Shown: positions 1 through 6,024, counted from the first letter of the stretch. The stretch: 7,783 bases of DNA from Gammaproteobacteria bacterium (GCA_017577365.1 PKRJ01000092.1:1-7783), one strand, 5' to 3'. A program made the numbers and translations. The notes: generated from the sequence alone by a model not told the origin.

Positions 1-32
1 CGACTACGACGACCGCGACTGAGCTTCGCCCC

Positions 33-50
33 GACCGACGGCAGTCGGTC
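33..50. terminator. Hairpin between convergent gene ends
   Basis: GACCGAC at 33-39 and GTCGGTC at 44-50 form a perfect 7-bp stem around a GGCA loop. No T-run follows on either strand. It lies between a possible plus-strand gene end (stop TGA at 20-22) and the 3' end of the minus-strand peroxiredoxin. A role in two-way termination is inferred only. Confidence 0.35.
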
Positions 51-51
51 T

Positions 52-90
52 AACCAAAGAGTCGCCGAGGCCCCGCGTGGGACCTCGGCG
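52..90 (-). terminator. Probable terminator of the peroxiredoxin gene
   Basis: CGCCGAGG (63-70) and CCTCGGCG (83-90) form a perfect 8-bp GC-rich stem starting 16 nt beyond the peroxiredoxin stop. On the minus strand the stem is followed by ACTCTTTGGTTAG, which is T-rich but not a true T-run. Position and stem strength support a rho-independent terminator, though the weak tail leaves some doubt. Confidence 0.5.
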
Positions 91-105
91 AGAGTAGAGC
101 CGCCG

Positions 106-765
106 TCAGCGCGGCTGTTGCACGTATCGCAGGTACGGCTTGAGCGTCCGCCAGCCCTGCGGGAACTTCTCTTTCGCCGCCTCGTCCGAGATGCTCGGCG
201 GGATGATCACGTCCTCGCCGTTCTTCCAGTTCACCGGGGTCGCGACCTGATGCTTCGCCGTCAGCTGGAGCGAGTCGAGCAGACGCAGCACCTCGTCGAA
301 ATTCCGCCCGCTCGACATCGGGTAGGTGAACATCGCCTTGATGCGCTTGTCCGGCCCGATGATGAACACCGAACGCACCGTCTGATTGTCGACCGCGGTC
401 CGGCTCTTCGGATCGCCGCTCGCGTTCGGGTGAATCATGTCGTAAGCCTTCGCGACGCTCAGGTCGCTGCCGTCGATGATCGGGTAATTGACGGTGCAGC
501 CCTGCGTCTCCTCGATGTCCTTCACCCACGCCGAGTGATCCTCGACCGTATCGCAGCTCAGGCCGATGATCTTCGTGTTGCGCTTGTCGAACTCGGGCTT
601 GAGCTTCGCCATGTAGCCGAGCTCGGTCGTGCAAACCGGGGTGAAATCCTTCGGATGCGAGAAGAGGATCGCCCAGCCATCCCCGATCCACTCGTGGAAG
701 TTGATGCGGCCTTGTGTCGTGTTCGCCGTGAAATCCGGCGCGACGTCTCCGATATGCAGTCCCAT
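106..765 (-). CDS. 1-Cys peroxiredoxin (Prx6 type)
   Basis: This 219-residue thiol peroxidase should reduce hydrogen peroxide and alkyl hydroperoxides in the cytoplasm. The peroxidatic cysteine is Cys45 in the signature PKDFTPVCTTELG (residues 38-50), with Thr42 and Pro43 before it. Arg131 (in TVRSVF) and Arg154 (in SSGRNFDEVLRLLDSLQLT, 151-169) match the conserved arginines of the Prx6 subfamily. The long C-terminal part with TPVNWKNGEDVIIPPSISDE (176-195) is typical of Prx6/AhpE-like 1-Cys enzymes and gives the usual length of about 215-220. Cys71 and Cys90 are also present but are not in the resolving-cysteine position of 2-Cys enzymes. The ATG at 763-765 has AGGAGA (771-776 on the complement) 5 nt upstream, so the start is firm. 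It has its own terminator-like hairpin downstream and short palindromes upstream. The physiological reductant cannot be read from the sequence. Confidence 0.95.
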   Translation of the reverse strand: MGLHIGDVAPDFTANTTQGRINFHEWIGDGWAILFSHPKDFTPVCTTELGYMAKLKPEFDKRNTKIIGLSCDTVEDHSAWVKDIEETQGCTVNYPIIDGSDLSVAKAYDMIHPNASGDPKSRTAVDNQTVRSVFIIGPDKRIKAMFTYPMSSGRNFDEVLRLLDSLQLTAKHQVATPVNWKNGEDVIIPPSISDEAAKEKFPQGWRTLKPYLRYVQQPR

Positions 766-783
766 CGGTTTCTCCTGTCGCGT

Positions 784-835
784 GCTTATTCCTAAGCGTA
801 CTTTTCTAATGGCTAAACTTGCACCAAGTCGGTGC
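784..835 (-). promoter_or_regulatory. Peroxiredoxin upstream region with two short palindromes
   Basis: The 5' region of the peroxiredoxin gene contains two inverted repeats: GCTTA/TAAGC at 784-797 and GCACC/GGTGC at 821-835. Between them, read on the minus strand, the motif TTAG appears repeatedly in an AT-richer stretch that contrasts with the GC-rich surroundings. This is where a promoter and an operator for a redox or iron-sulfur sensor would be expected. I see no clear match to an OxyR or IscR consensus and no convincing -35/-10 pair, so the assignment is positional. Confidence 0.3.
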
Positions 836-889
836 GTTTAGTGTCGCAAGGATACACGCGTGCCGCTCAGATACAATGCGGACCGACCT

Positions 890-909
890 CTCTCTCATCT
901 TTGAGAGAG
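890..909 (-). terminator. Hairpin directly after the outer membrane protein gene
   Basis: CTCTCTCA (890-897) and TGAGAGAG (902-909) form a perfect 8-bp stem with a 4-nt loop. It begins 2 nt past the stop codon of the outer membrane protein gene on the minus strand. No T-run follows, and the stem is only moderately GC-rich. It could be a weak terminator or an mRNA 3'-end stabiliser. Confidence 0.35.
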
Positions 910-911
910 CA

Positions 912-1472
912 TCAGAATCGAAACAGCACGCCGATCGTCAGGCTCGCCACGTCCACGTTGCCGTCCGTGTCGAACCACTCGTACTCGCCACGGACCGAGA
1001 GGCGTGACATCTCGAACTGAATTCCGCCGACCGCCGTGAACCCGCCGTCGTCGTCCTTGATGGAGAACGGAGCGTCCTCGAAGAATTCGGGATTGAACAC
1101 GACGTCCGTTCGCGAAGTTCCGTCGTAGTACCCGATGCCGCCGAACATCGCCAAGCTGCCGAACGGCGCGAGCGCGAGGGCGCGCAGCGTAACGGCTTCG
1201 AACTCGATGTCAATGTTCAGAATCGGGCTGAAGTCCTCCGACAGTCCGCCCGACTTCGTCCAACCGAGCTCGAGCGCGTAATTCTCGTTGAACTGGAAAC
1301 CGCCGAACAAACGGTACGCGCTCGCGCTGTCGGAGATCGGAACCTGGTCGTCGAGCACGTCATCGTAGCTCATGAAACCGTAGCCGCCGCCGAGATAGAG
1401 CCCGCGGATCTCCTGAGCTTGAACGGCACCGGCCAGCACGAGACACGCGGCGAACCCGAAGATGCGAAGCAT
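912..1472 (-). CDS. Outer membrane beta-barrel protein (OmpA-like barrel/porin family)
   Basis: A 186-residue exported protein. Residues 1-19 are a Sec signal peptide: a short charged start (MLR), a hydrophobic core and an AVQA cleavage site before QEIRG. The mature part begins with GLYLGGGYGF (24-33), typical of eight-stranded OMP_b-brl/opacity-type barrels. It then alternates amphipathic strands (YRLFGGFQFNENYALELGW, 53-71; LAMFGGIGYYDG, 107-118; GFTAVGGIQFEM, 144-155; LSVRGEYEWF, 158-167) and ends in GVLFRF, whose terminal Phe is the classic outer-membrane assembly signal. The length fits a bare 8-strand barrel without a periplasmic OmpA domain. The start is set by the signal peptide and by GGGAG (1480-1484 on the complement) 7 nt upstream; the frame is open further upstream, but that part does not look like protein. 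Ligand or function is unknown, and such proteins are often structural or stress-related. Confidence 0.85.
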   Translation of the reverse strand: MLRIFGFAACLVLAGAVQAQEIRGLYLGGGYGFMSYDDVLDDQVPISDSASAYRLFGGFQFNENYALELGWTKSGGLSEDFSPILNIDIEFEAVTLRALALAPFGSLAMFGGIGYYDGTSRTDVVFNPEFFEDAPFSIKDDDGGFTAVGGIQFEMSRLSVRGEYEWFDTDGNVDVASLTIGVLFRF

Positions 1473-1505
1473 GGCGATACTCCCGATCACAGAAGTAACG
1501 GCGAG

Positions 1506-1533
1506 CTTATCCCCGGGACGCCCGCCGCAACAA
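1506..1533 (-). promoter_or_regulatory. Possible promoter of the outer membrane protein gene
   Basis: On the minus strand TTGTTG (1528-1533) and GATAAG (1506-1511) are separated by 16 nt, resembling sigma-70 -35 and -10 boxes with 3/6 and 4/6 matches. The position, about 34 nt upstream of the start codon, is suitable. The match is weak. Confidence 0.25.
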
Positions 1534-1555
1534 GTCGCGGTCCGCGGCGTTGCGG
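1525..1555 (-). other. Nested inverted repeat after the DUF488 gene
   Basis: CCGCAAC (1525-1531) pairs with GTTGCGG (1549-1555), enclosing an inner self-complementary CGCGGTCCGCG (1536-1546). It lies just downstream of the DUF488 stop on the minus strand and could help end that transcript. There is no T-run, and it overlaps the possible promoter of the next gene. Confidence 0.3.
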
Positions 1556-1570
1556 TGCCTATGGGTATCG

Positions 1571-2125
1571 TCACTCGTCGAAGCCCGGCGTGACGTTGGG
1601 CGAAGGCTCCGGGTAGGTAATCCGCGTGCCTTCGACTCGCGCGAAAGGAGTCAAGTTATGTTTTCTGACGCTCGTCTCGCTGATGATGTCGACCACGTCT
1701 ACGCCTCTGACGAGCAGCGCGTCGCCGACCAGCGAGCGATGACAGCGCCACGGGACGGCCTCCGCGCACATGATCGCGGCCTTTCGCTCGGCCGCGAGCT
1801 CGGCGAGCGCGTCGACGGCGTCGTTGAATTCCTTCGTCTGCATGTAATCGGCGAATCCGCGAAACGACTCGTTGCGCCAAGCCGTATTCACGGAGCTCTT
1901 GGCCGGACGCCGCAAACCTCCGAGGCTCGCGACGTGGCGGTACTCGATACCGACGTCCGCGAGGCTATGCGCGAGGCGACGCCGCTCGAATTGCGGATGG
2001 CGCCGCGAGCGCGGCACGGTGCGGATATCGAGGAGCGTATCGATGCCGTGGGCTCGTAACAGCGCGAGGAACGCGTCGATGGTGCGAGTGGAGTGACCGA
2101 TCGTGTGGACGGTCCGATCAGTCAT
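1571..2125 (-). CDS. DUF488 family protein
   Basis: A 184-residue soluble protein of the DUF488 family, whose biochemical role is not established. Family signatures are clear: TIGHST (8-13) at the N-terminus, LLDIRTVPRSRRHPQF (31-46) with the conserved Asp33 and Arg35, Tyr62 and the LGG motif (68-70), and the C-terminal CAE...CHR motif (Cys120, Glu122, Cys128, His129, Arg130). Length is normal for the family. The open frame extends upstream past 2125, but the added residues are low-complexity Ser/Arg sequence antisense-like to the GNAT frame, so the ATG at 2123-2125 immediately before TIGHST is preferred. That ATG overlaps the acetyltransferase stop by 8 nt (ATGACTGA), so translation is probably coupled, in line with the lack of a good ribosome binding site. 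The conserved Cys/His cluster suggests metal or nucleic-acid chemistry, but no function should be assumed. Confidence 0.88.
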   Translation of the reverse strand: MTDRTVHTIGHSTRTIDAFLALLRAHGIDTLLDIRTVPRSRRHPQFERRRLAHSLADVGIEYRHVASLGGLRRPAKSSVNTAWRNESFRGFADYMQTKEFNDAVDALAELAAERKAAIMCAEAVPWRCHRSLVGDALLVRGVDVVDIISETSVRKHNLTPFARVEGTRITYPEPSPNVTPGFDE

Positions 2126-2624
2126 CGTCGGTGGCGCCCGCGAAGCGGACGAGCGCGCTCCCGGTGAGCCGATACATCGTCCATTCGTCGAGCGCCCTCG
2201 CCCCTGCGCGCTCGTAGAACTCGATCGCCGGGCGGTTCCAGTCGAGCACCGACCACTCGAGCCGTCCGCATCCTCGCTCGACGGCGAGCCGCGCGACGTG
2301 CCTGAGCAGTGCCTTGCCGATACCCCGGCCGCGCATCTCCGGCACGACGAACAGATCCTCGACGTAGATTCCCGCGCGGCCGACAAACGTCGAGAACGTC
2401 GAGAAGAACAAGCAGAAACCGGCCGCGGTGCCGTCCCACTCGGCGATCACCGCCTCGGCCACCGGCCGCTCGCCGAACAGCGCGTGCGCGAGCCCCGCCT
2501 CGTCCGCGACCACCTCGTGCGACAAGTGCTCGTACTCGGCGAGCGCCTTGATGAAACCGAAGAGCAGCGGGACGTCGTCGCGCTGCGCCGGCCGCACGAC
2601 GAGCCGTTCGGCGACGGTATTCAT
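2118..2624 (-). CDS. GNAT family N-acetyltransferase, SSAT-like
   Basis: A 168-residue acetyl-CoA-dependent N-acetyltransferase. The fold order is visible: beta-1 LVVRPAQRDDV (9-19), a helix with LFGFIKALAEYE (21-32), the catalytic/acetyl-CoA strand GIYVEDLFVVPEMRGRGIGKALL (85-107) carrying the pyrophosphate-binding RGRGIGK loop (98-104), and DWNRPAIEFYERAGA (128-142) with Tyr137 in the place of the general acid. The IKALAEYE helix and the VEDLFVVPEMRGRGIG and WNRPAIEFYERAGA motifs are those of the spermidine/spermine (diamine) N-acetyltransferase and thialysine acetyltransferase branch, so a polyamine or lysine-like amine is the likely substrate; this is a family inference. The start ATG at 2622-2624 has GGAGAA (2632-2637 on the complement) 7 nt upstream; an in-frame ATG 23 codons earlier lacks such a site. 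It is the first gene of a unit with the DUF488 protein. Confidence 0.88.
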   Translation of the reverse strand: MNTVAERLVVRPAQRDDVPLLFGFIKALAEYEHLSHEVVADEAGLAHALFGERPVAEAVIAEWDGTAAGFCLFFSTFSTFVGRAGIYVEDLFVVPEMRGRGIGKALLRHVARLAVERGCGRLEWSVLDWNRPAIEFYERAGARALDEWTMYRLTGSALVRFAGATDDD

Positions 2625-2845
2625 CCGATCATTCTCCAGCCACTGCGAATCGAGCCGACCTCGTCCGGACCGAGCTCGCCCGTGATTCGCCACGGGCGAT
2701 TAGCAGTCTAACGGCACGAACGCGGCCGGCAACTCGCGCCCGCGACGGCGGCGGCCATCGGCACGCGCGCTTGTTCCGCCCCGGACCGCTTGGTAGCGTT
2801 CCCCGATGCCGTCATTTCGACGGCGCATCAGGCAGCTCGACGAGG
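2625..2845. promoter_or_regulatory. Divergent intergenic region with a strong 9-bp hairpin
   Basis: This 221-nt region separates the minus-strand acetyltransferase from the plus-strand cytochrome gene and should hold both promoters. TCGCCCGTG (2676-2684) and CACGGGCGA (2691-2699) form a perfect 9-bp stem with a 6-nt loop, immediately followed by a smaller repeat TTAG/CTAA (2700-2711). The hairpin would sit in the 5' region of the acetyltransferase mRNA about 50 nt before its start, or act as an operator. For the plus strand, TTGTTC (2771-2776) and TAGCGT (2794-2799) with 17-nt spacing are a weak promoter candidate. No gene is seen here. Confidence 0.4.
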
Positions 2846-4261
2846 ATGTCCGCGCGATTTCCGAAAGCCGTCGCTCTGCTCGCAGCCGCCGCCCTGCTCG
2901 CGGCCGCGGCCGTGGAGCTCGCGATGCGCGGCTCGAATCCCGAGCGCCTCGCGGAGGACGCCGGAGTCGATGACGCGGCCGCCCCGTCACGTTACGACAT
3001 CGATTACCCGTTCATGCGCTATTCGACCGCGCCGCGCAGCGATCCGGTCGCGCGCATCGAGAGGCGGATCGAAGCCGGCGAGCTCCGCCTCGATGCGAAA
3101 CCGCCGCGCGGCCGCCTGGACGCGTTGCTCGCCGCGCTCGACATCGACCCCGCATCGCAAGTGCTGGTCTTTTCCGCGACGAGCCTGCAGCGCGGCCGCA
3201 TCAATCCGGGCACGCCGCGCGCGATCTACTTCAACGACGACGTCTACGTCGCATGGGTCCAGGACGGCCCGATCGAGATCGCGTCGATGGACCCGCGCTT
3301 GGGGCCTGTCTTCTACCTGCTCGACCACGACGAGAACGCGACGTTCGAGCGGCAAACGGACCGGTGCTTGCGCTGCCACGACTCGTATTCGCTCTCGGGC
3401 GGAGGCGTGCCGCGCTTCATCGTCGGCTCCGGCTATACCGGGCCGACCGGTGCGCTCGCGACGCACGAGGGCTGGATCCTCACGACGCAGCGCACGCCGT
3501 TGCGCCACCGCTGGGGCGGCTGGTACGTCACCGGGCGGCACGGCGACGCGGTGCATCTCGGCAACATCGTCGTCCGCGACGTCGGCGACCTCGCCGACCT
3601 CGATCGCATCAGAGTCGGCAATATCGACACGCTCGACGGGCTCGTCGACACGACGCCGTACGCGGCGCCGGGGAGCGACATCGTCGCGCTGCTCGTGCTG
3701 CAGCATCAGGTCGACGTGCAGAATCGCATCGCGGCCGCGAGCTATGCGATCGCCGCGGCATTGCAGGCGGCCGGCTCGGCGCGCGGCGAGACCTCGACGC
3801 CGCCCCCCGCGCTCGATGCGGTCGTCGCCGACGGCGTCGAGCCGCTCGTCGAGGCGATGCTCTTCGTCGGCGAGGCGGAGCTCCCAGCGCCGGTTTCCGG
3901 AAGCCCCGAGTTCCGCGCGAGCTTCGAGCGCCGCGGCCCGTTCGACGATGCCGGCCGCTCGTTGCGGCAGCTGGATCTCGAGCGCCGACTGGCGCGTTAT
4001 CCGCTGAGCTATCTCGTCTATTCGCAAGCCTTCGACGCTCTGCCGACGATCGCGAAGTCGCGCGTCTATCGCCGCTTCATCGACGTGTTGACCGGACGGG
4101 ACCACGACGAGAAGTTCGCGCATCTCACCGACGCGGACCGCGCAGCGGTCCTCGAGATACTCGCTGCCACGAAACCCGATTTCGCGATCGCCCTCGCGGC
4201 GGCCGGCGCTGACGCCGACGAGCCCGCGAACGACGGACGAGATTCCGGCTTGCGGCCATGA
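2846..4261 (+). CDS. Membrane-anchored single-heme c-type cytochrome family protein, function unknown
   Basis: A 471-residue protein with an N-terminal hydrophobic segment (about residues 7-26, mostly Ala/Leu), which is a signal anchor or uncleaved signal peptide and places the rest in the periplasm. One covalent haem site is present: CLRCH (Cys174, Cys177, His178), set in ERQTDRCLRCHDSYSLSGG (168-186). Around it are strongly patterned blocks: GTPRAIYFNDDVYVAWVQDG (122-141), TPLRHRWGGWYVTGRHGD (217-234), GSDIVALLVLQHQVDVQNR (276-294) and a C-terminal LARYPLSYLVYSQAFDALP (382-400). I recognise these as an uncharacterised cytochrome family seen in environmental bacteria, from memory and without a named function. 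The sixth haem ligand is not obvious; Met148 and Met338 are candidates. The start ATG is chosen because the hydrophobic segment follows at once; GAGG touches the ATG, so the ribosome site is poor, and an in-frame TTG at 2771 is the only alternative upstream. The stop overlaps the next gene's ATG by 4 nt. Electron transfer or a haem-based enzyme role is possible but unproven. Confidence 0.85.
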   Translation: MSARFPKAVALLAAAALLAAAAVELAMRGSNPERLAEDAGVDDAAAPSRYDIDYPFMRYSTAPRSDPVARIERRIEAGELRLDAKPPRGRLDALLAALDIDPASQVLVFSATSLQRGRINPGTPRAIYFNDDVYVAWVQDGPIEIASMDPRLGPVFYLLDHDENATFERQTDRCLRCHDSYSLSGGGVPRFIVGSGYTGPTGALATHEGWILTTQRTPLRHRWGGWYVTGRHGDAVHLGNIVVRDVGDLADLDRIRVGNIDTLDGLVDTTPYAAPGSDIVALLVLQHQVDVQNRIAAASYAIAAALQAAGSARGETSTPPPALDAVVADGVEPLVEAMLFVGEAELPAPVSGSPEFRASFERRGPFDDAGRSLRQLDLERRLARYPLSYLVYSQAFDALPTIAKSRVYRRFIDVLTGRDHDEKFAHLTDADRAAVLEILAATKPDFAIALAAAGADADEPANDGRDSGLRP

Positions 4262-5826
4262 ACGAGGAGCGCGAGCAGAAGCATGAAGAGGCGCTGCCTT
4301 CCGTAGGCCGCGCCCGCGAGAGCGTCACGGGAAGCCCCGCGCTCGATCGCCCGCTGCACGAAGTCTTCGACGATCCGTTCTCGCGCGCGGCCGGCGCGCC
4401 GCTGATCCACGGCAACCGCGTCGAGCTGCTCCGCGACGCGGACGAGAACTATCCCGCGTGGCTCCGCGCGATTCGTGAAGCGAAGCGGCGCGTGCATTTC
4501 GAGTCGTACTTCATCTGCGAGGACGAGGTCGGTCTCGAGTTCGCCGACGCGCTGATCGCGAAAGCGGCCGAAGGCGTGAAGGTCCGCCTGATCTACGACT
4601 GGATGGGCAACTTCACGAAGGCGTCTCGGCGGTTCTGGGCCCGGCTCCGACAGGGCGGCGTCGAGGTCCGCTGCTACAACCCGCCGCGCATCGAGAGCCC
4701 GCTCGGCTGGCTATCGCGCGATCACCGCAAGATGCTCGCGGTCGACGGCGAGATCGCGTTCATCACCGGTCTTTGCGTCGGCCGAGATTGGGTCGGCGAT
4801 CCGAGCCGCGGCCTCGCGCCGTGGCGCGACACCGGCGTCGAGATCCGCGGCCGCGCCGTCCCGGCGATCGAGCACGCGTTCGCGCGCGTCTGGGCGATGA
4901 CCGGCGATCCGATTCCCGACGAGGATCTGCCGAAAGGCTCCCGGGCGGCGGGCCGGACGGCGATGCGCATCGTCGCGACCGAGCCCGCGACCGCGGGCAT
5001 GCTGCGCCTCGACCAGCTCGTCGCGACGCTCGCGACGAGCCGGCTATGGCTCGCCGACGCGTACTACGCGGGCACGCCGTCTTATGTTCAGGCCCTGCGC
5101 GCCGCCGCGAAGGACGGGATCGACGTGCGCCTGCTCGTCCCGGGGTCCACGGACGTGCCGCTGATGAGCCATCTGTCGCGCGCCGGTTACCGCCCGCTGC
5201 TCGAGGCCGGCGTGCGCGTCTTCGAGTGGAACGGCACGATGCTGCACGCGAAAACCGCGGTCGCCGACGGCGCGTGGGCGAGAGTCGGCTCGACGAACTT
5301 GAACGTCGCGAGCTGGTTCGGCAATTGCGAGCTCGATGCCGTCATCGAGGACGAGGAATTCGCGGCGAAGATGGAGCAGGCCTATCTCGAGGATCTCGAG
5401 AACGCCACCGAGATCGTCCTCGACATGAAGCGCCCGCGTATACGGCCGCGGCTCCCTCGCTGGCGCCGCGCCTCCGAGGCGCCCGCGGCGTCGGCCGACG
5501 AGCCGGACGCGAAGACGGCGAAGCGCGAGGCCGGCACGCGCAAGATCGGCGGACGAGGCAGCGCGAGCCGCGCGGCCGCGGGCGCGATCCGCATCGGCAA
5601 TACGATCGGCGCGGCCATCGCGAACCGCAGGCTCCTCGGGCCGGTCGAAGCGCGCCTCGCGACCTTCGGCGGCGGACTCTTGGTCGGCCTCGCGCTGCTG
5701 TTCGCGGTGTTTCCCCGGATCTTGGCCTATCCCGTCGCGCTGATCGCAGCCTGGGGCGGCCTCGCCCTCCTCGTGCGCGGCGGCAAGCTGTGGCGGGAGC
5801 GGCGCCGCGCCGCGAAGACGCCGTAG
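4258..5826 (+). CDS. Phospholipase D family protein, cardiolipin synthase-like (ClsB type)
   Basis: A 522-residue protein with two HKD phosphodiesterase motifs: His156-Lys158-Asp163 (RDHRKMLAVDG) and His330-Lys332-Asp337 (LHAKTAVADG), the latter followed by GSTNLN (344-349). Other PLD/Cls marks are RVELLRDADENYPAWLRAI (54-72), VHFESYFICEDE (79-90) and VRLIYDWMG (109-117). In the bacterial Cls family such enzymes join phosphatidylglycerol (or PG and PE) into cardiolipin; other phosphatidyl transfer or lipase chemistry is possible. Like ClsB it lacks the N-terminal membrane helices of ClsA. Instead it has a basic, low-complexity linker (about 391-445) and a C-terminal pair of hydrophobic helices (about 471-488 and 490-507) ending in a basic tail, which would anchor the catalytic domain from its C-terminus. 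The ATG overlaps the cytochrome stop (ATGA), so the two are translationally coupled and probably form one operon. No good ribosome site of its own is visible. Confidence 0.9.
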   Translation: MNEEREQKHEEALPSVGRARESVTGSPALDRPLHEVFDDPFSRAAGAPLIHGNRVELLRDADENYPAWLRAIREAKRRVHFESYFICEDEVGLEFADALIAKAAEGVKVRLIYDWMGNFTKASRRFWARLRQGGVEVRCYNPPRIESPLGWLSRDHRKMLAVDGEIAFITGLCVGRDWVGDPSRGLAPWRDTGVEIRGRAVPAIEHAFARVWAMTGDPIPDEDLPKGSRAAGRTAMRIVATEPATAGMLRLDQLVATLATSRLWLADAYYAGTPSYVQALRAAAKDGIDVRLLVPGSTDVPLMSHLSRAGYRPLLEAGVRVFEWNGTMLHAKTAVADGAWARVGSTNLNVASWFGNCELDAVIEDEEFAAKMEQAYLEDLENATEIVLDMKRPRIRPRLPRWRRASEAPAASADEPDAKTAKREAGTRKIGGRGSASRAAAGAIRIGNTIGAAIANRRLLGPVEARLATFGGGLLVGLALLFAVFPRILAYPVALIAAWGGLALLVRGGKLWRERRRAAKTP

Positions 5827-5854
5827 GCCCGTAGGGGGCGCACGTCTTCTTCCG

Positions 5855-5870
5855 GTCGGGCCCGTCCGAC
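5855..5870 (+). terminator. Weak hairpin after the cytochrome-PLD operon
   Basis: GTCGG (5855-5859) and CCGAC (5866-5870) form a 5-bp stem with a 6-nt loop 29 nt after the PLD stop. Only TCTT follows. If transcription is not stopped here, the operon would read into the aroG attenuator. Confidence 0.25.
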
Positions 5871-5872
5871 TC

Positions 5873-5902
5873 TTGGCGGAAGCGCCAGGCCTATGGTTCA
5901 AT
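5873..5902 (+). promoter_or_regulatory. Possible promoter of the leader-aroG transcript
   Basis: TTGGCG (5873-5878) and TTCAAT (5897-5902), spaced by 18 nt, are the best sigma-70-like pair before the leader ORF (about 4/6 each). Transcription would then start within a few nt of the leader ATG at 5911. A small hairpin, TGGCG/CGCCA (5874-5887), overlaps the -35 box and could alternatively be an operator. The match is weak and untested. Confidence 0.3.
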
Positions 5903-5910
5903 ACGGCCCA

Positions 5911-5988
5911 ATGGACGCGACCCGCTTCTACTTTTGCTACTTCTATTTTCCGACGCCGCTGGCGGAGGAAGGGTTGCGATCGGTTTAA
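5911..5988 (+). CDS. Aromatic-amino-acid leader peptide (attenuator) upstream of aroG
   Basis: A 25-codon ORF, ATG at 5911 to TAA at 5986-5988. Residues 6-13 read FYFCYFYF, giving four Phe and three Tyr codons in eight, an extreme bias that has no explanation other than sensing. It precedes a rho-independent terminator and a DAHP synthase gene, so the role inferred is cis-acting: slow decoding when charged tRNA-Phe or tRNA-Tyr is scarce stalls the ribosome on this run and lets the downstream antiterminator form. Both common and rarer codons (TTC/TTT, TAC/TAT) are used. The codons after the run (16-19) overlap the antiterminator arm. No Shine-Dalgarno sequence is visible before the ATG, so the ORF may be translated from a very short 5' end. 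The logic is that of the known pheA and trp leaders of enteric bacteria; the peptide itself is not expected to act in trans. Confidence 0.85.
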   Translation: MDATRFYFCYFYFPTPLAEEGLRSV

Positions 5989-6024
5989 GAATCCGTTCCA
6001 AGCAGTCCGAGAAAGCCGCCAGCG
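5957..6024 (+). promoter_or_regulatory. Antiterminator pairing of the aroG attenuator
   Basis: CGCTGGCGG at 5957-5965, just past the Phe/Tyr codon run, is perfectly complementary over 9 nt to CCGCCAGCG at 6016-6024, which contains most of the terminator's 5' arm. A ribosome stalled in the first or middle part of the run (5926-5949) leaves 5957-5965 free to pair and block the terminator. A ribosome moving through codons 16-25 covers it and allows termination. A competing upstream pairing CGCCAG (5883-5888) with CTGGCG (5959-5964) is possible if the transcript starts early enough. Confidence 0.65.

Noticed and set aside
1..22. Possible 3' end of a plus-strand gene (DYDDRD then TGA)
   Set aside because: Only six codons are visible before the stop, too few to call a gene; used only as weak context for the hairpin at 33-50.
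118..795. Long plus-strand open frame over the peroxiredoxin
   Set aside because: It is antisense to a clearly conserved enzyme, its product is Arg-rich and unlike any known family, and such shadow frames are usual in GC-rich DNA.
2987..4123. Long minus-strand open frame opposite the cytochrome gene
   Set aside because: The plus strand carries the CxxCH motif, signal anchor and coupled neighbour; the minus product is Arg/Glu/Asp-rich low-complexity shadow sequence.
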